Shown one piece after another: positions 1 to 8,125 of a stretch of DNA of 46,911 bases. Position 1 is the stretch's first letter; every line of letters begins with the position of its first letter. Below the pieces are notes generated by a model that saw nothing but the letters and a program-made list of their open reading frames with translations, did not search any database and had not been told where the DNA came from. A program made the translations under genes and the position numbers. The DNA lies in NCBI RefSeq assembly GCF_001467695.1, contig NZ_LNYE01000023.1:248459-295369 (forward strand), in the 5' to 3' direction. This DNA is from Legionella gratiana (GTDB taxonomy: Bacteria > Pseudomonadota > Gammaproteobacteria > Legionellales > Legionellaceae).

Positions 1-94
1 TGCTAAAAGAGGAATGCTGTGAAGTGCACGCATTAATATTTGTTGGGCATTGTTGATGTTATCCTTTAGAGAGTCACTTTGATTTTAAAGAAAT

Positions 95-113
95 CGTCAC
101 CCTCTGCAAAAGC
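95..113 (+). repeat. Degenerate REP-like half-hairpin
   Basis: The sequence CGTCACCCTCTGCAAAAGC matches the left arm and loop of the hairpin family seen intact at 7909-7928 and 46845-46864. The expected GC-rich right arm has decayed here. The rest of 1-202 shows no convincing gene. Confidence 0.4.
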
Positions 114-202
114 AAGGTTATTGCGGAAGAGGACGAAATGGGTTATAGCAAGCAGCAGTCTACACTGAATGCTCCATGGGCTATTACTGAGATCGGTTGA
201 TT

Positions 203-2053
203 TTAAGATCGCATTTCATAGTACTTATGAATGACATCTTCTACTTCCTTAATCCCAAAACCGATCTCTTCATGAATGGCAGCCCATAAGGCAAATTTAT
301 TTTTTGCTGTTGTAGTGGTTTTTGCATCTTTATCATTTAACCATAAGGCATGAGCTACTTTTTCAGAGGTAAGCGGTTTTCTTTTAGAGATTTTTAGGGT
401 TGATAGAAATTCAGGTTTATCAGACTCTAAAAATGCCTCAAGATCAATTCCTTTTTGAAGACTTTGTTCAGCAGTTTGTAATTCGTGACAATGATTTAAT
501 CTGATTTTAGAAACAGTATCATGATAATGAATTGTTTGTTCAGCATGCTCTTTTTCATTCATATAAATATCAACTGCAGATAAAATTCCACCAATGACCA
601 ATGCTGTTCCAACAAGAATTAATGCAAGAGTTAATGGGGGAAAAAACTCAAAGAATATAAATCCTAGCGCAGCAGCAGTGCATAAACCGCTTAACGAGCC
701 GAATCCTATAGAGAAACTGTTTCGGCTAAGAAAACCATTATTCGCTGGATTAGGTATTTGTGCCAATTGTTCTTGTATTTTTTGGTTCGATTGTTTTTTA
801 TGTTCATAATACTCTTGTATTGTGGGATCAGTTGCATAAAATTTTTTTACTTTTTTATCTAATTGATCCATATCAAGTTGGCTGAGTCTTATAATTTTAT
901 TTTCATCATGACGAGTCCCGTCAAATTTTAAGCTTCTTGCTTCTAATTTAATACGCTTTGCAAGTGCTTTATAAGTGTTAGCCAATTCTATAGTTCGATA
1001 TGATTTTTCTGCGAGCATTTCAAAATGGGCAATTCGCTCCGAGATGTTATTCAGAATTAAGGTAAGTTCACTAACAGTTTTGGTTACATTTGGATTTTGG
1101 CGCAGTGTAGCAGCTAGAGTCCCTAATTTTTTCTTTAAATGCAACTGATATACCCCATCTTGAAAAAAATCAACATCCTCTGGAGGAGCACTATCATCGT
1201 GTGAATTGGTGCTACCGCTTTGTTGTGACCATTCAAGTAAGCAATTAAATTGAGCTTCTTTTCTATCACGATCATCAATATTGATGGATGGTTTTATCCG
1301 GGATTTTAATCGCTTAATCTCCATTTCATTGAGCGAGCCATCTTGATTAAAAATGCGCTTGATTAATTGAACGATTTTATCATTATGTAGCGCAGCTTTT
1401 AATTCAGCTTCAATACTCTTTGGACTATTCATCGCGATCATTTCTTGTGCTTTTGTAGTCACATAATTAGAGGATGACAATACAGTTATTTTTCTTTTTT
1501 TAAAGGGAGCGGTGGTATTTTGAATTGTAGAAAGGATCCAACCTTTATGTTTTCCATCAGAATCACCACTTGCTGATGCAATTAATGAAAACCCAGCGGG
1601 TTCTCCACTATCAGTTCGATAAGCAAAACAAATTCTTTTAGTTGAAGCCATTAATTGCGTAAACGATTCGGTATTTCTTTTAGATAGAGGTAACATCACT
1701 TGTGTTGCATGAAGAACTTCACTCACACAGGCACCCGTGTTGTCGCCTTGCGTGAATGTTGGAAATACTCCTTGTGATATTCTTATTTCGGAAAGGTTTC
1801 TAGTTAACCATTCTGCTTTTAATTGAGATGCTTTTAAGCCTGTAAAATCGATATAACAGGTTCTATCCGCATCTTTATCGATCTGTTCAATTGTTGCATC
1901 TATATATTCTTTTTGTTCTTCAGTTTGTTCCAAAACATCTTCGGGAATTGAGGTTGCTGTTCTTGTAGGGATTAGATAGAGTTGCTTTGGTAAGGAAAAT
2001 AGTTTAGGAATTAAATCATAGGTGAAATTAAATTTTTTGACGTTTTTAGACAT
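203..2053 (-). CDS. Orphan coiled-coil protein with a membrane hairpin (effector-like)
   Basis: I do not recognise this 616-aa protein. Most of it is charged and helical. Around residues 450-500 there is a strongly hydrophobic double segment, rich in Gly, Ala and Phe with a central FFPP turn, that would form a membrane hairpin. Before it lies heptad-like helix (about 330-440), after it more charged helix. The C-terminus carries acidic pairs (HEE, EVED), a composition often seen in Dot/Icm type IV substrates, which is suggestive only. A long soluble part, one hairpin and no signal peptide suit a bacterial effector that inserts into host membrane, but this is inference. It is transcribed divergently from the MFS gene at 2241. 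The ATG follows a weak ribosome site. Confidence 0.75.
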   Translation of the reverse strand: MSKNVKKFNFTYDLIPKLFSLPKQLYLIPTRTATSIPEDVLEQTEEQKEYIDATIEQIDKDADRTCYIDFTGLKASQLKAEWLTRNLSEIRISQGVFPTFTQGDNTGACVSEVLHATQVMLPLSKRNTESFTQLMASTKRICFAYRTDSGEPAGFSLIASASGDSDGKHKGWILSTIQNTTAPFKKRKITVLSSSNYVTTKAQEMIAMNSPKSIEAELKAALHNDKIVQLIKRIFNQDGSLNEMEIKRLKSRIKPSINIDDRDRKEAQFNCLLEWSQQSGSTNSHDDSAPPEDVDFFQDGVYQLHLKKKLGTLAATLRQNPNVTKTVSELTLILNNISERIAHFEMLAEKSYRTIELANTYKALAKRIKLEARSLKFDGTRHDENKIIRLSQLDMDQLDKKVKKFYATDPTIQEYYEHKKQSNQKIQEQLAQIPNPANNGFLSRNSFSIGFGSLSGLCTAAALGFIFFEFFPPLTLALILVGTALVIGGILSAVDIYMNEKEHAEQTIHYHDTVSKIRLNHCHELQTAEQSLQKGIDLEAFLESDKPEFLSTLKISKRKPLTSEKVAHALWLNDKDAKTTTTAKNKFALWAAIHEEIGFGIKEVEDVIHKYYEMRS

Positions 2054-2177
2054 AGTACATCACTGTGTGAACCTAAGTGCTCAAATTTTACACTTTTTAG
2101 TTCTAAAATGAAATAACTAATTAATCGGTGATCATTATAGGGTTTATAACGAGTATTTAGATTTTGAGGTAATCTGT

Positions 2178-2183
2178 TATAAT
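2178..2183 (+). promoter_or_regulatory. Consensus -10 box upstream of the MFS gene
   Basis: A perfect TATAAT lies about 58 bp before the TTG start of the drug exporter at 2241. The best -35 candidate (TTTAGA at about 2157) is weak and closely spaced, so only the -10 is convincing. Confidence 0.35.
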
Positions 2184-2240
2184 TAAATTCTATTTGTCCT
2201 TATTTTGTTATTAAACAAGACTGAACAGGATCATCATTAA

Positions 2241-3452
2241 TTGAATTTAATTCGTTGGACAGAAAGACAATGTCTTTTGCACTTGTTCCCATTAATTATT
2301 AGTATCTCTTTTGCTATGGATGTTTTTGTTCCTGCAATCCCGGCAATGAGTTATTTTTTTAAAACAGACAGTGCTGTGATGCAAGCAAGTCTTTATGTAT
2401 TTATGCTTACTGTCGCTTTGGGGCAATTGTTTGTAGGGCTTTTAGCGGATCGTTTTGGGCGTCGACGAACTGCCTTGTGTTCTGCTCTTCTTTTTCTGGG
2501 CGGTTCTATTCTCGCTGTATTTTCTTTATCAATACACGTACTTATCATTGCGCGAATAATTCAAGCAGCGGGAGCCTGTGGTACTTATTTACTTTGTTTT
2601 ATTATAGTAAGAGATAATTACTCAACTACTGTTTGCGCACGTCTCTTTAGCATTTTGTGTGGAACTAATTCATTGGTTGCAAGTTCTGCTCCGGTCATTG
2701 GAGGACTGTTACTTGATCACACTCATGATTGGCACAGTGATTTTTATTTTTTAATCATACTTGGTCTTTTTATGAGCGTAGTTGCATGTCGCTATATCCC
2801 TGATTACGACTATTTTAAGCAGGATGTATCCAATTTTTCTCTGGTTAAAAGTACAAAAAATATTCTTGCACACCCAGGCTTTCGACTATATACCTTTATT
2901 GCATCAGTCAACTTACTTGGTCTGTATTTGTTTTGTGCTCTCTCTTCGGGTATTCTCATGACTCAACTTCATCTTAGTGCAACTCAATACGGTTTATGGT
3001 TTGGCCTAAATGCAATGACTGTATTTTTTACAAATCTTATTGCTGCCCGACTCACTTATTCTTTTCCTTTAGAAAAGACAGTATATTGTGGTCTAGTGGT
3101 GATGATTATTTCTTGTCTTTTAATGATAGTGCTTAATTTTTATCAATTCAGCACGGCACGTTTCATGATGCCTATGCTTTCTTTGACCTTCGGTATTGGG
3201 CTTAGTATGGGGGCAGCAACAGCTCTTGCGTTAAAAAATTATAAACAGCAAGCGGGTATCGCTACAGCATTGTTAGGTGCTTGTCAGTTTGGCCTTTCGG
3301 GTTTGGTTGGCATTCTCATTACTCAATGGACCCCTGAGCCATTGATCCTCGCTATTCCTATGCTGTGTTTAAGTACATTAGGATTAATCAAAATGAAAAA
3401 AGGAGAAAAACAGTCTGTTCATTGCGATCAAATATCAAATGTAAATTCCTAG
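2241..3452 (+). CDS. MFS drug exporter, Bcr/CflA-type (DHA1)
   Basis: A 403-aa inner-membrane protein with about 12 hydrophobic segments. The first segment has MDVFVPAIPAM, the (D)xxxPAxP pattern of the Bcr/CflA branch. The loop between helices 2 and 3 carries the MFS motif A form GLLADRFGRRR. Members export drugs or small metabolites (bicyclomycin, chloramphenicol, sulfonamides, cysteine) by proton antiport; the substrate cannot be told here. The start is TTG, supported by AGGA about 10 bp upstream and by lack of a better ATG. It stands alone: the next gene, kup, has its own spacer and ribosome site. Confidence 0.88.
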   Translation: MNLIRWTERQCLLHLFPLIISISFAMDVFVPAIPAMSYFFKTDSAVMQASLYVFMLTVALGQLFVGLLADRFGRRRTALCSALLFLGGSILAVFSLSIHVLIIARIIQAAGACGTYLLCFIIVRDNYSTTVCARLFSILCGTNSLVASSAPVIGGLLLDHTHDWHSDFYFLIILGLFMSVVACRYIPDYDYFKQDVSNFSLVKSTKNILAHPGFRLYTFIASVNLLGLYLFCALSSGILMTQLHLSATQYGLWFGLNAMTVFFTNLIAARLTYSFPLEKTVYCGLVVMIISCLLMIVLNFYQFSTARFMMPMLSLTFGIGLSMGAATALALKNYKQQAGIATALLGACQFGLSGLVGILITQWTPEPLILAIPMLCLSTLGLIKMKKGEKQSVHCDQISNVNS

Positions 3453-3511
3453 TTCTAGTGGACTAATACCCTTCATCCGCTCCTTCAGGTCTCTTTTTCC
3501 CATATTTGGTG

Positions 3512-3536
3512 CCTAGTGAATAAATAATTCACTAGG
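3512..3536 (+). other. Hairpin between the MFS gene and kup
   Basis: A perfect 10-bp inverted repeat (CCTAGTGAAT / ATTCACTAGG) with a 5-nt loop lies 60 bp after the MFS stop. No T-run follows on either strand, so it is a weak terminator candidate or an operator-like palindrome. Confidence 0.4.
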
Positions 3537-3631
3537 TATATGATATCTGAAGAAAATTTACTTTTTTATCTTAGATAGTACTATACTCAATTTAATAAAA
3601 GGGATCTGGTATTAAAATGGAGTAGCCCTAA

Positions 3632-5509
3632 ATGATGGATGAATCCTCACCAGAGAAGACAAATCAAATCAGCTTATCCTTTGCCGCTCTTGGAGTTGTT
3701 TTTGGTGATATAGGGACGAGTCCTCTTTATGCATTCAGTCAAGTAATAGCGTATTTACCGATCAGTAACCATAATATTTATGGTATTTTATCACTCATTT
3801 TTTGGTCTTTGCTCATCATAATCAGTTTTAAATATCTCGTGATTGTTTTTCGTGCAGACAATGATGGCGAAGGCGGTATTATGGCTTTAGCAGGCATCCT
3901 AAGACAGAAAATAAAAAAAACAGGAGCTTGGCTATTATTTATTACGCTTATTGGAATAGGGCTTATTATTGGTGATGGAATATTAACTCCAGCGATATCT
4001 ATATTAAGTGCTGTTGAGGGGCTCGAACCCTTATCTCCTCATTTAGCTAAGTATGTTTTACCAGTTACTTTAATTATTTTAGTGTTTTTATTTAAGTTAC
4101 AACGTATAGGTACTGGGACAATTGGCGTTTTTTTTGCTCCTATTATGCTTATTTGGTTCATCACAATAGGAACTTTGGGTTTTTTGCAAATTATACAGAA
4201 CCCTAAAGTACTTATAGCAATAAATCCTTATTATGCGATTCATTTTTTTATAATGCATAAGGAGTTTGCTTTTATTATATTGGGTGGCATATTTTTAGTG
4301 ATGACTGGAGGCGAAGCGTTATTCGCTGATCTAGGACATTTTGGCAAAAAAGCTATTCGAATAGGGTGGTTTACTGTGGTTTTTCCTGGTCTTTTCTTGT
4401 GCTATTTTGGCCAAGGAGCGCTTGTATTAAGTCATCCAGAAGATATCAGTTATCCATTTTATAGTCTGTCACCACATTGGTTTCTTCCTATTATGGTGAT
4501 TTTGGCTACGGCTGCAACTATTGTTGCTTCTCAAGCAATTATTTCTGCGGCATTTTCAATTTTAAAACAAACAGCGCTACTGAACCTGATTCCAAGGCTT
4601 AAGATTGTATATACATCTAAAATTGAAAAAGGCCAAGTGTATTTGCCTTTTATAAATTTTATTTTAGCTATAGGTACATGTGCGCTTGTTATCACTTTTA
4701 GATCGTCAGCAAGTCTTGCAGATGCTTACGGAATTGCTGTTAATTTAGATATGCTCCTCACCACTGGTTTAGTGGGGATTATTGCATCTCGTTGTTGGCA
4801 TTGGAGTGTGTCCAAGTTAACCATTTTCCCTTTAATCTTGATTATTGAACTTGCATTTTTAACAGGAAATAGCTCTAAGTTTTTGACTGGAGGTTGGATC
4901 CCTATTTTAATTGCATTTCTTGGGATTATTGTGATGTATACTTGGCATTGCGGATTCGAAAAATTACGCGAATTACATCATAGAGATGCTTTAATGGATG
5001 TATTGATCATTGATGAACTCAATCAAAATAAAATTTCAAGACAACCTGGAACAGGGTTATATATTATCGATCCTTATGATTGTCAAGGTGAAAGTCTTCT
5101 ACATCATCTGCGACTCAACCGCATTTTTTCGGAGAATATGGTTTTTTTAGGTGTTAAAATTGAAAATAAACCTTATATTCCTCTTGAAAATAAATTTGAA
5201 CTCATTACAAAAGCTAAAGGATTTTATCTCATTTATATTCATTATGGATTTACTGAAAATATTAATTTACCTAATATATTAGACGAATTATTTCAAAGAG
5301 TTCGATTACCGTTTGAAATCAATAAAAATAAGTTAATTTATTTCATAGAGATCGTTTTTGTTGAAATGACAAGAGAGCAGCTAAGAGGTATGTTCTTGTG
5401 GCAAAAACATTTATTTTCTTTCATGATACGTAATGCGGTACCCGATATTCAGTTTTATCGTTTACCCTACAATAAAACGATTGCATTAGCTACATATTAT
5501 CAATTTTAA
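3632..5509 (+). CDS. kup: Kup-family potassium uptake transporter
   Basis: Proton-coupled low-affinity K+ importer of the inner membrane. The 625-aa length is normal for Kup. The N-terminus has the family signature GVVFGDIGTSPLYAF, followed by the conserved DNDGEGGIMAL loop, GDGILTPAISILSAVEG, and TGGEALFADLGHFG. About 12 membrane segments fill residues 15-440; the last 180 residues form the cytosolic domain. GGAG lies about 10 bp before the ATG. The next gene, a lone cyclic-nucleotide-binding protein 52 bp downstream, may be co-transcribed. Legionella genomes often carry several kup paralogues, so the number of this copy cannot be assigned. Confidence 0.95.
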   Translation: MMDESSPEKTNQISLSFAALGVVFGDIGTSPLYAFSQVIAYLPISNHNIYGILSLIFWSLLIIISFKYLVIVFRADNDGEGGIMALAGILRQKIKKTGAWLLFITLIGIGLIIGDGILTPAISILSAVEGLEPLSPHLAKYVLPVTLIILVFLFKLQRIGTGTIGVFFAPIMLIWFITIGTLGFLQIIQNPKVLIAINPYYAIHFFIMHKEFAFIILGGIFLVMTGGEALFADLGHFGKKAIRIGWFTVVFPGLFLCYFGQGALVLSHPEDISYPFYSLSPHWFLPIMVILATAATIVASQAIISAAFSILKQTALLNLIPRLKIVYTSKIEKGQVYLPFINFILAIGTCALVITFRSSASLADAYGIAVNLDMLLTTGLVGIIASRCWHWSVSKLTIFPLILIIELAFLTGNSSKFLTGGWIPILIAFLGIIVMYTWHCGFEKLRELHHRDALMDVLIIDELNQNKISRQPGTGLYIIDPYDCQGESLLHHLRLNRIFSENMVFLGVKIENKPYIPLENKFELITKAKGFYLIYIHYGFTENINLPNILDELFQRVRLPFEINKNKLIYFIEIVFVEMTREQLRGMFLWQKHLFSFMIRNAVPDIQFYRLPYNKTIALATYYQF

Positions 5510-5561
5510 ATCCAATTAAAATCGGTTGATATTGGATTAGTTAGAGATAAAGGATTGTCCT

Positions 5562-6035
5562 ATGGAGGAGTTTGATTTACATAATTGTTCCTTATTTAGA
5601 GGAGTGGATGAAGAATATATTGATGAATTTTTGGCAAGTGGTGATCTTGTTGAACTTCGTCAAGGTGAGTTTCTTTTTCATCAAAATGAAATTGGTGACG
5701 CGATGTATATTGTTGAACAGGGTGAATTACAAGTTATATTAGATGAAGGCATGGCAGAATCGAATTCTCAAAAAACGCGGATAATTGGCACGCGTGAAAG
5801 AGGGGCATTGATTGGAGAGTTATGTGTATTTGGCCAACAAAAACGCTCTGCTTCAGTTAAAGCATTGGTCGATTCTCGATTGTTAAAAATTGAAGGCGAG
5901 GATTTTAGGATTCGTATTTACTCTAAAGAATTGGATGCATTATTGATTTCCTATAATATCGCAAAAGTATTAAGTGAACACTTAAGTACAACAAATACTC
6001 TTTTAACTTCGTATCTTCCATTTAAAGGTCGCTAG
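5562..6035 (+). CDS. Stand-alone cyclic nucleotide-binding domain protein
   Basis: A 157-aa protein that is essentially one CAP_ED domain. It begins with the LFRGVDEEYIDEF helix and continues through GEFLFHQNEIGDAMYIVEQGELQV (beta-roll). The phosphate-binding cassette GELCVFGQQKRSASV keeps the Glu and the R-S-A that contact cyclic nucleotide. No DNA-binding helix-turn-helix or enzyme domain follows, so it is not a CRP-type activator; it may signal by protein-protein contact. Its position 52 bp after kup suggests cNMP-linked control of K+ uptake, which is inference. AAGGA precedes the ATG. Confidence 0.88.
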   Translation: MEEFDLHNCSLFRGVDEEYIDEFLASGDLVELRQGEFLFHQNEIGDAMYIVEQGELQVILDEGMAESNSQKTRIIGTRERGALIGELCVFGQQKRSASVKALVDSRLLKIEGEDFRIRIYSKELDALLISYNIAKVLSEHLSTTNTLLTSYLPFKGR

Positions 6036-6069
6036 ATTTATTTAACCTAATCTGATAGATACTTCGAAC

Positions 6070-6585
6070 TCAATGTTTTTTTACTTTTCTTTTTTCATTT
6101 ATTTTTATTATTTCTGTCGAAATCAGTATAAGGGCTGTTCCTATTACTGCTCCAACAGCAGTTCCTATGCCGAGTAATTTTAAGCTACCAATGACGGCAC
6201 CTATAGCCATCCCAATAGATAGCTCAACACTAATTCCAAGCGCAGGAAGAAAAATGTCAGAAATATTGTCTTTAGAAAGTACTTCAATTTCATTTTTGTT
6301 TTTATAGATTTTAAAAATAGCGATACTTCCGGTTAACGCGCCGCCGAGGAACATTCCAATAATAAAACCAAAAGCAGCGCCTACAATAAGATTTATATCA
6401 ATGCCAAACTGGAGATCCTTATATCCAGTAAATAATCCAAATAGGGGAGTGATAAAAGCACCAGATAAAGCACCAATAGCACCACCTGTAGCTCCTCCAG
6501 GAATGGAGCCTACTGCGGCTGCAACATATAAGTTAGGGTTTTTAAAAAGATTTAGAATAAATAAAAAACGGTTTTCAATGTTCAT
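6070..6585 (-). CDS. Small glycine-rich membrane protein
   Basis: About 171 aa from the ATG at 6585, which has AGGGG about 12 bp upstream; a longer reading to 6648 adds 21 residues without a better ribosome site. Three or four hydrophobic stretches are packed with GxxxG-type spacing (for example GSIPGGATGGAIGALSG), a glycine-zipper look seen in membrane-inserting helices. The tail is short and basic (NEKRKVKKH). No family is recognised. It converges on the cNMP-binding gene with a 34-bp gap. Confidence 0.6.
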   Translation of the reverse strand: MNIENRFLFILNLFKNPNLYVAAAVGSIPGGATGGAIGALSGAFITPLFGLFTGYKDLQFGIDINLIVGAAFGFIIGMFLGGALTGSIAIFKIYKNKNEIEVLSKDNISDIFLPALGISVELSIGMAIGAVIGSLKLLGIGTAVGAVIGTALILISTEIIKINEKRKVKKH

Positions 6586-6853
6586 GATAACTAAAAATCC
6601 CCTACATTTGAATGTTATTAATTTAACAATAATGGTACTTATTGACAATCTAATCTTTATCGAAGTAATACTCTTGCTTTATCCAATACAAGTGGTGCTC
6701 TATAATAGACGGTATATGTTTTGGGGATTGATACATGATCCATGACAAATTGATTTGATATACTTTATATTTGTATTATGTCTCTAGTAATAACAGGATA
6801 TTTTTTCACTATGAAGTGAATTAATTTGCACTTTATATGAGGGTTGTCACATT

Positions 6854-7615
6854 TTGAATAAAAATATCATCATTCAAATGCAAATTGCTTCGGTTTTGTT
6901 AGGTGCTCCTTTTTTTATATTTTTGGACAGCCCCTGGTTTGCCAATCATTTTTTTGTGGGACAAGATATAGCTAATGTAATTATGTTCCTTATCTATGCG
7001 TGGATATTTTTTTTTGCTGGCCGCAGATTGCATTGGCTGATGTTAATTATGGTCGTTGCTAGTTTTTGCGCAGAAGTGATTGGTTCAAAGATCTTAACTG
7101 TATATCGATATCATTTAGATAATATTCCTCCTTTTATTCCTCTCGGTCATGCGGTGGCGTATGCCATAGTGTTCCACATATCTCGTCAACCCTTTATATG
7201 GAAATATCATGTGGATTTTGAGAATTTTTTGCGCAAATTTGCTTTTATTACCTGTTTTATGTCTTTGATTCTATTAAAAGATGTCGCAGGTTTTTTAGGC
7301 TATTTGTTTTTTCTCATTATTCTTAGACAGCGAAAAAAACCTTTATTTTATTTGACTATGTTTGCTGTGACTTATTATTTAGAATTTCTAGGTACCGCTT
7401 TTTCATCATGGTCCTATTATTTTGTTCTTGGAAACCATCCTAATTACCCTCCAACATCCGTGACGCCTTGTGGTATCCCAGGTATTTATATGCTTGTTGA
7501 TATTTCCAGTAATTCGGCTTATTTTTACGTTAAAAAGTTAAAAAAATATCTTAAAAAGGCACAAACTTCGATACAGGCAATAACGCCTGAAAAAAATGAC
7601 ATGATACAAGTATAG
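6854..7615 (+). CDS. Polytopic membrane protein of unknown function
   Basis: 253 aa with about seven hydrophobic segments. Conserved-looking motifs lie in loops: IPPFIPLGHAVAYAIVFH near residue 95-112 and GNHPNYPPTSVTPCGIPGIYMLVD near 195-218. His, Pro and Gly clusters of this kind suggest an enzyme active site at the membrane face, but I cannot name the family. The start is TTG with GAGGG exactly 10 bp upstream; no ATG fits as well. The C-terminal ~25 residues are basic and soluble. Confidence 0.7.
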   Translation: MNKNIIIQMQIASVLLGAPFFIFLDSPWFANHFFVGQDIANVIMFLIYAWIFFFAGRRLHWLMLIMVVASFCAEVIGSKILTVYRYHLDNIPPFIPLGHAVAYAIVFHISRQPFIWKYHVDFENFLRKFAFITCFMSLILLKDVAGFLGYLFFLIILRQRKKPLFYLTMFAVTYYLEFLGTAFSSWSYYFVLGNHPNYPPTSVTPCGIPGIYMLVDISSNSAYFYVKKLKKYLKKAQTSIQAITPEKNDMIQV

Positions 7616-7632
7616 AAATCGCCTCTTTTCCT

Positions 7633-7749
7633 TTAACTGTTTTTTTTCTTGTTTTCAAACTTAATAATGATTTTTGCTAAATGACCAATAGTCTCTGTGG
7701 CTTCCTCTAGCGTTTTAGACACTAAGTTTATTTTAGATATGTCCGTCAT
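7633..7749 (-). CDS. Possible 38-aa small protein
   Basis: A short reading frame starting at the ATG at 7749 with GGAAGG 10 bp upstream. The product (MTDISKINLVSKTLEEATET...) reads as one amphipathic helix with a Lys-rich end. The ribosome site and helix periodicity are the only support; it converges with the membrane protein ending at 7615. Confidence 0.35.
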   Translation of the reverse strand: MTDISKINLVSKTLEEATETIGHLAKIIIKFENKKKNS

Positions 7750-7807
7750 TGATTTTGAGCCTTCCTTTTTATGGTGTTCTTTATATCAATTCTTAACTAA
7801 AAGAAAA

Positions 7808-7836
7808 ACCCTTTGTTTCTTTTATTGACAAAGGGT
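7808..7836 (-). terminator. Rho-independent terminator (leftward)
   Basis: A perfect 9-bp stem (ACCCTTTGT / ACAAAGGGT) with an 11-nt loop. Read on the minus strand it is followed directly by TTTTTCTTTT. It would end transcripts of the GTPase gene 8126-9187, about 290 bp upstream. Confidence 0.65.
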
Positions 7837-7908
7837 CTGAACGTTTAATGACGTTAACTTAAGGGAAAGATGAGGTTTCGAGGAACTCACGGTTTCGAAA
7901 GAACGTCG

Positions 7909-7928
7909 CCCTCTGCGAAAGCGGAGGG
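7909..7928 (+). repeat. REP-like hairpin, first of an inverted doublet
   Basis: CCCTCTGC - GAAA - GCGGAGGG forms an 8-bp stem (one G-T pair) with a GAAA tetraloop, flanked by GTCG before and TCTAAA after. An inverted relative lies at 8004-8025. Confidence 0.65.
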
Positions 7929-8003
7929 TCTAAATAACTTGCGAAACAGTCAGCGCTTTGTTTCTAGAACAATTGTGCTTTTATATTAAGGCTTTTGATT
8001 GAG

Positions 8004-8025
8004 ACCCCCCGTTTTCGCGGAGGGT
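8004..8025 (-). repeat. REP-like hairpin, second of an inverted doublet
   Basis: The reverse complement reads ACCCTCCGCGAAAACGGGGGGT within CGTC...TCTC, the same family as 7909-7928 in opposite orientation about 75 bp away. The spacer 7616-8125 otherwise holds only the small ORF and the terminator. A 12-bp direct repeat TCTGAACGTTTA (7836-7847 and 8070-8081) flanks the doublet. Confidence 0.6.
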
Positions 8026-8125
8026 GACGATTTGCCTAGAGACGAAGATGGGTCCTTAAGACGACCTTATCTGAACGTTTACAATTTACCTTGAATCTGA
8101 GGTACGCTATCCTTGATAGAGTTGT

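Noticed and set aside
3..200. A mostly open plus-strand frame broken by one TGA at 54-56
   Set aside because: It could be a pseudogene end, but the peptide matches nothing I know and a REP-like segment lies inside it.
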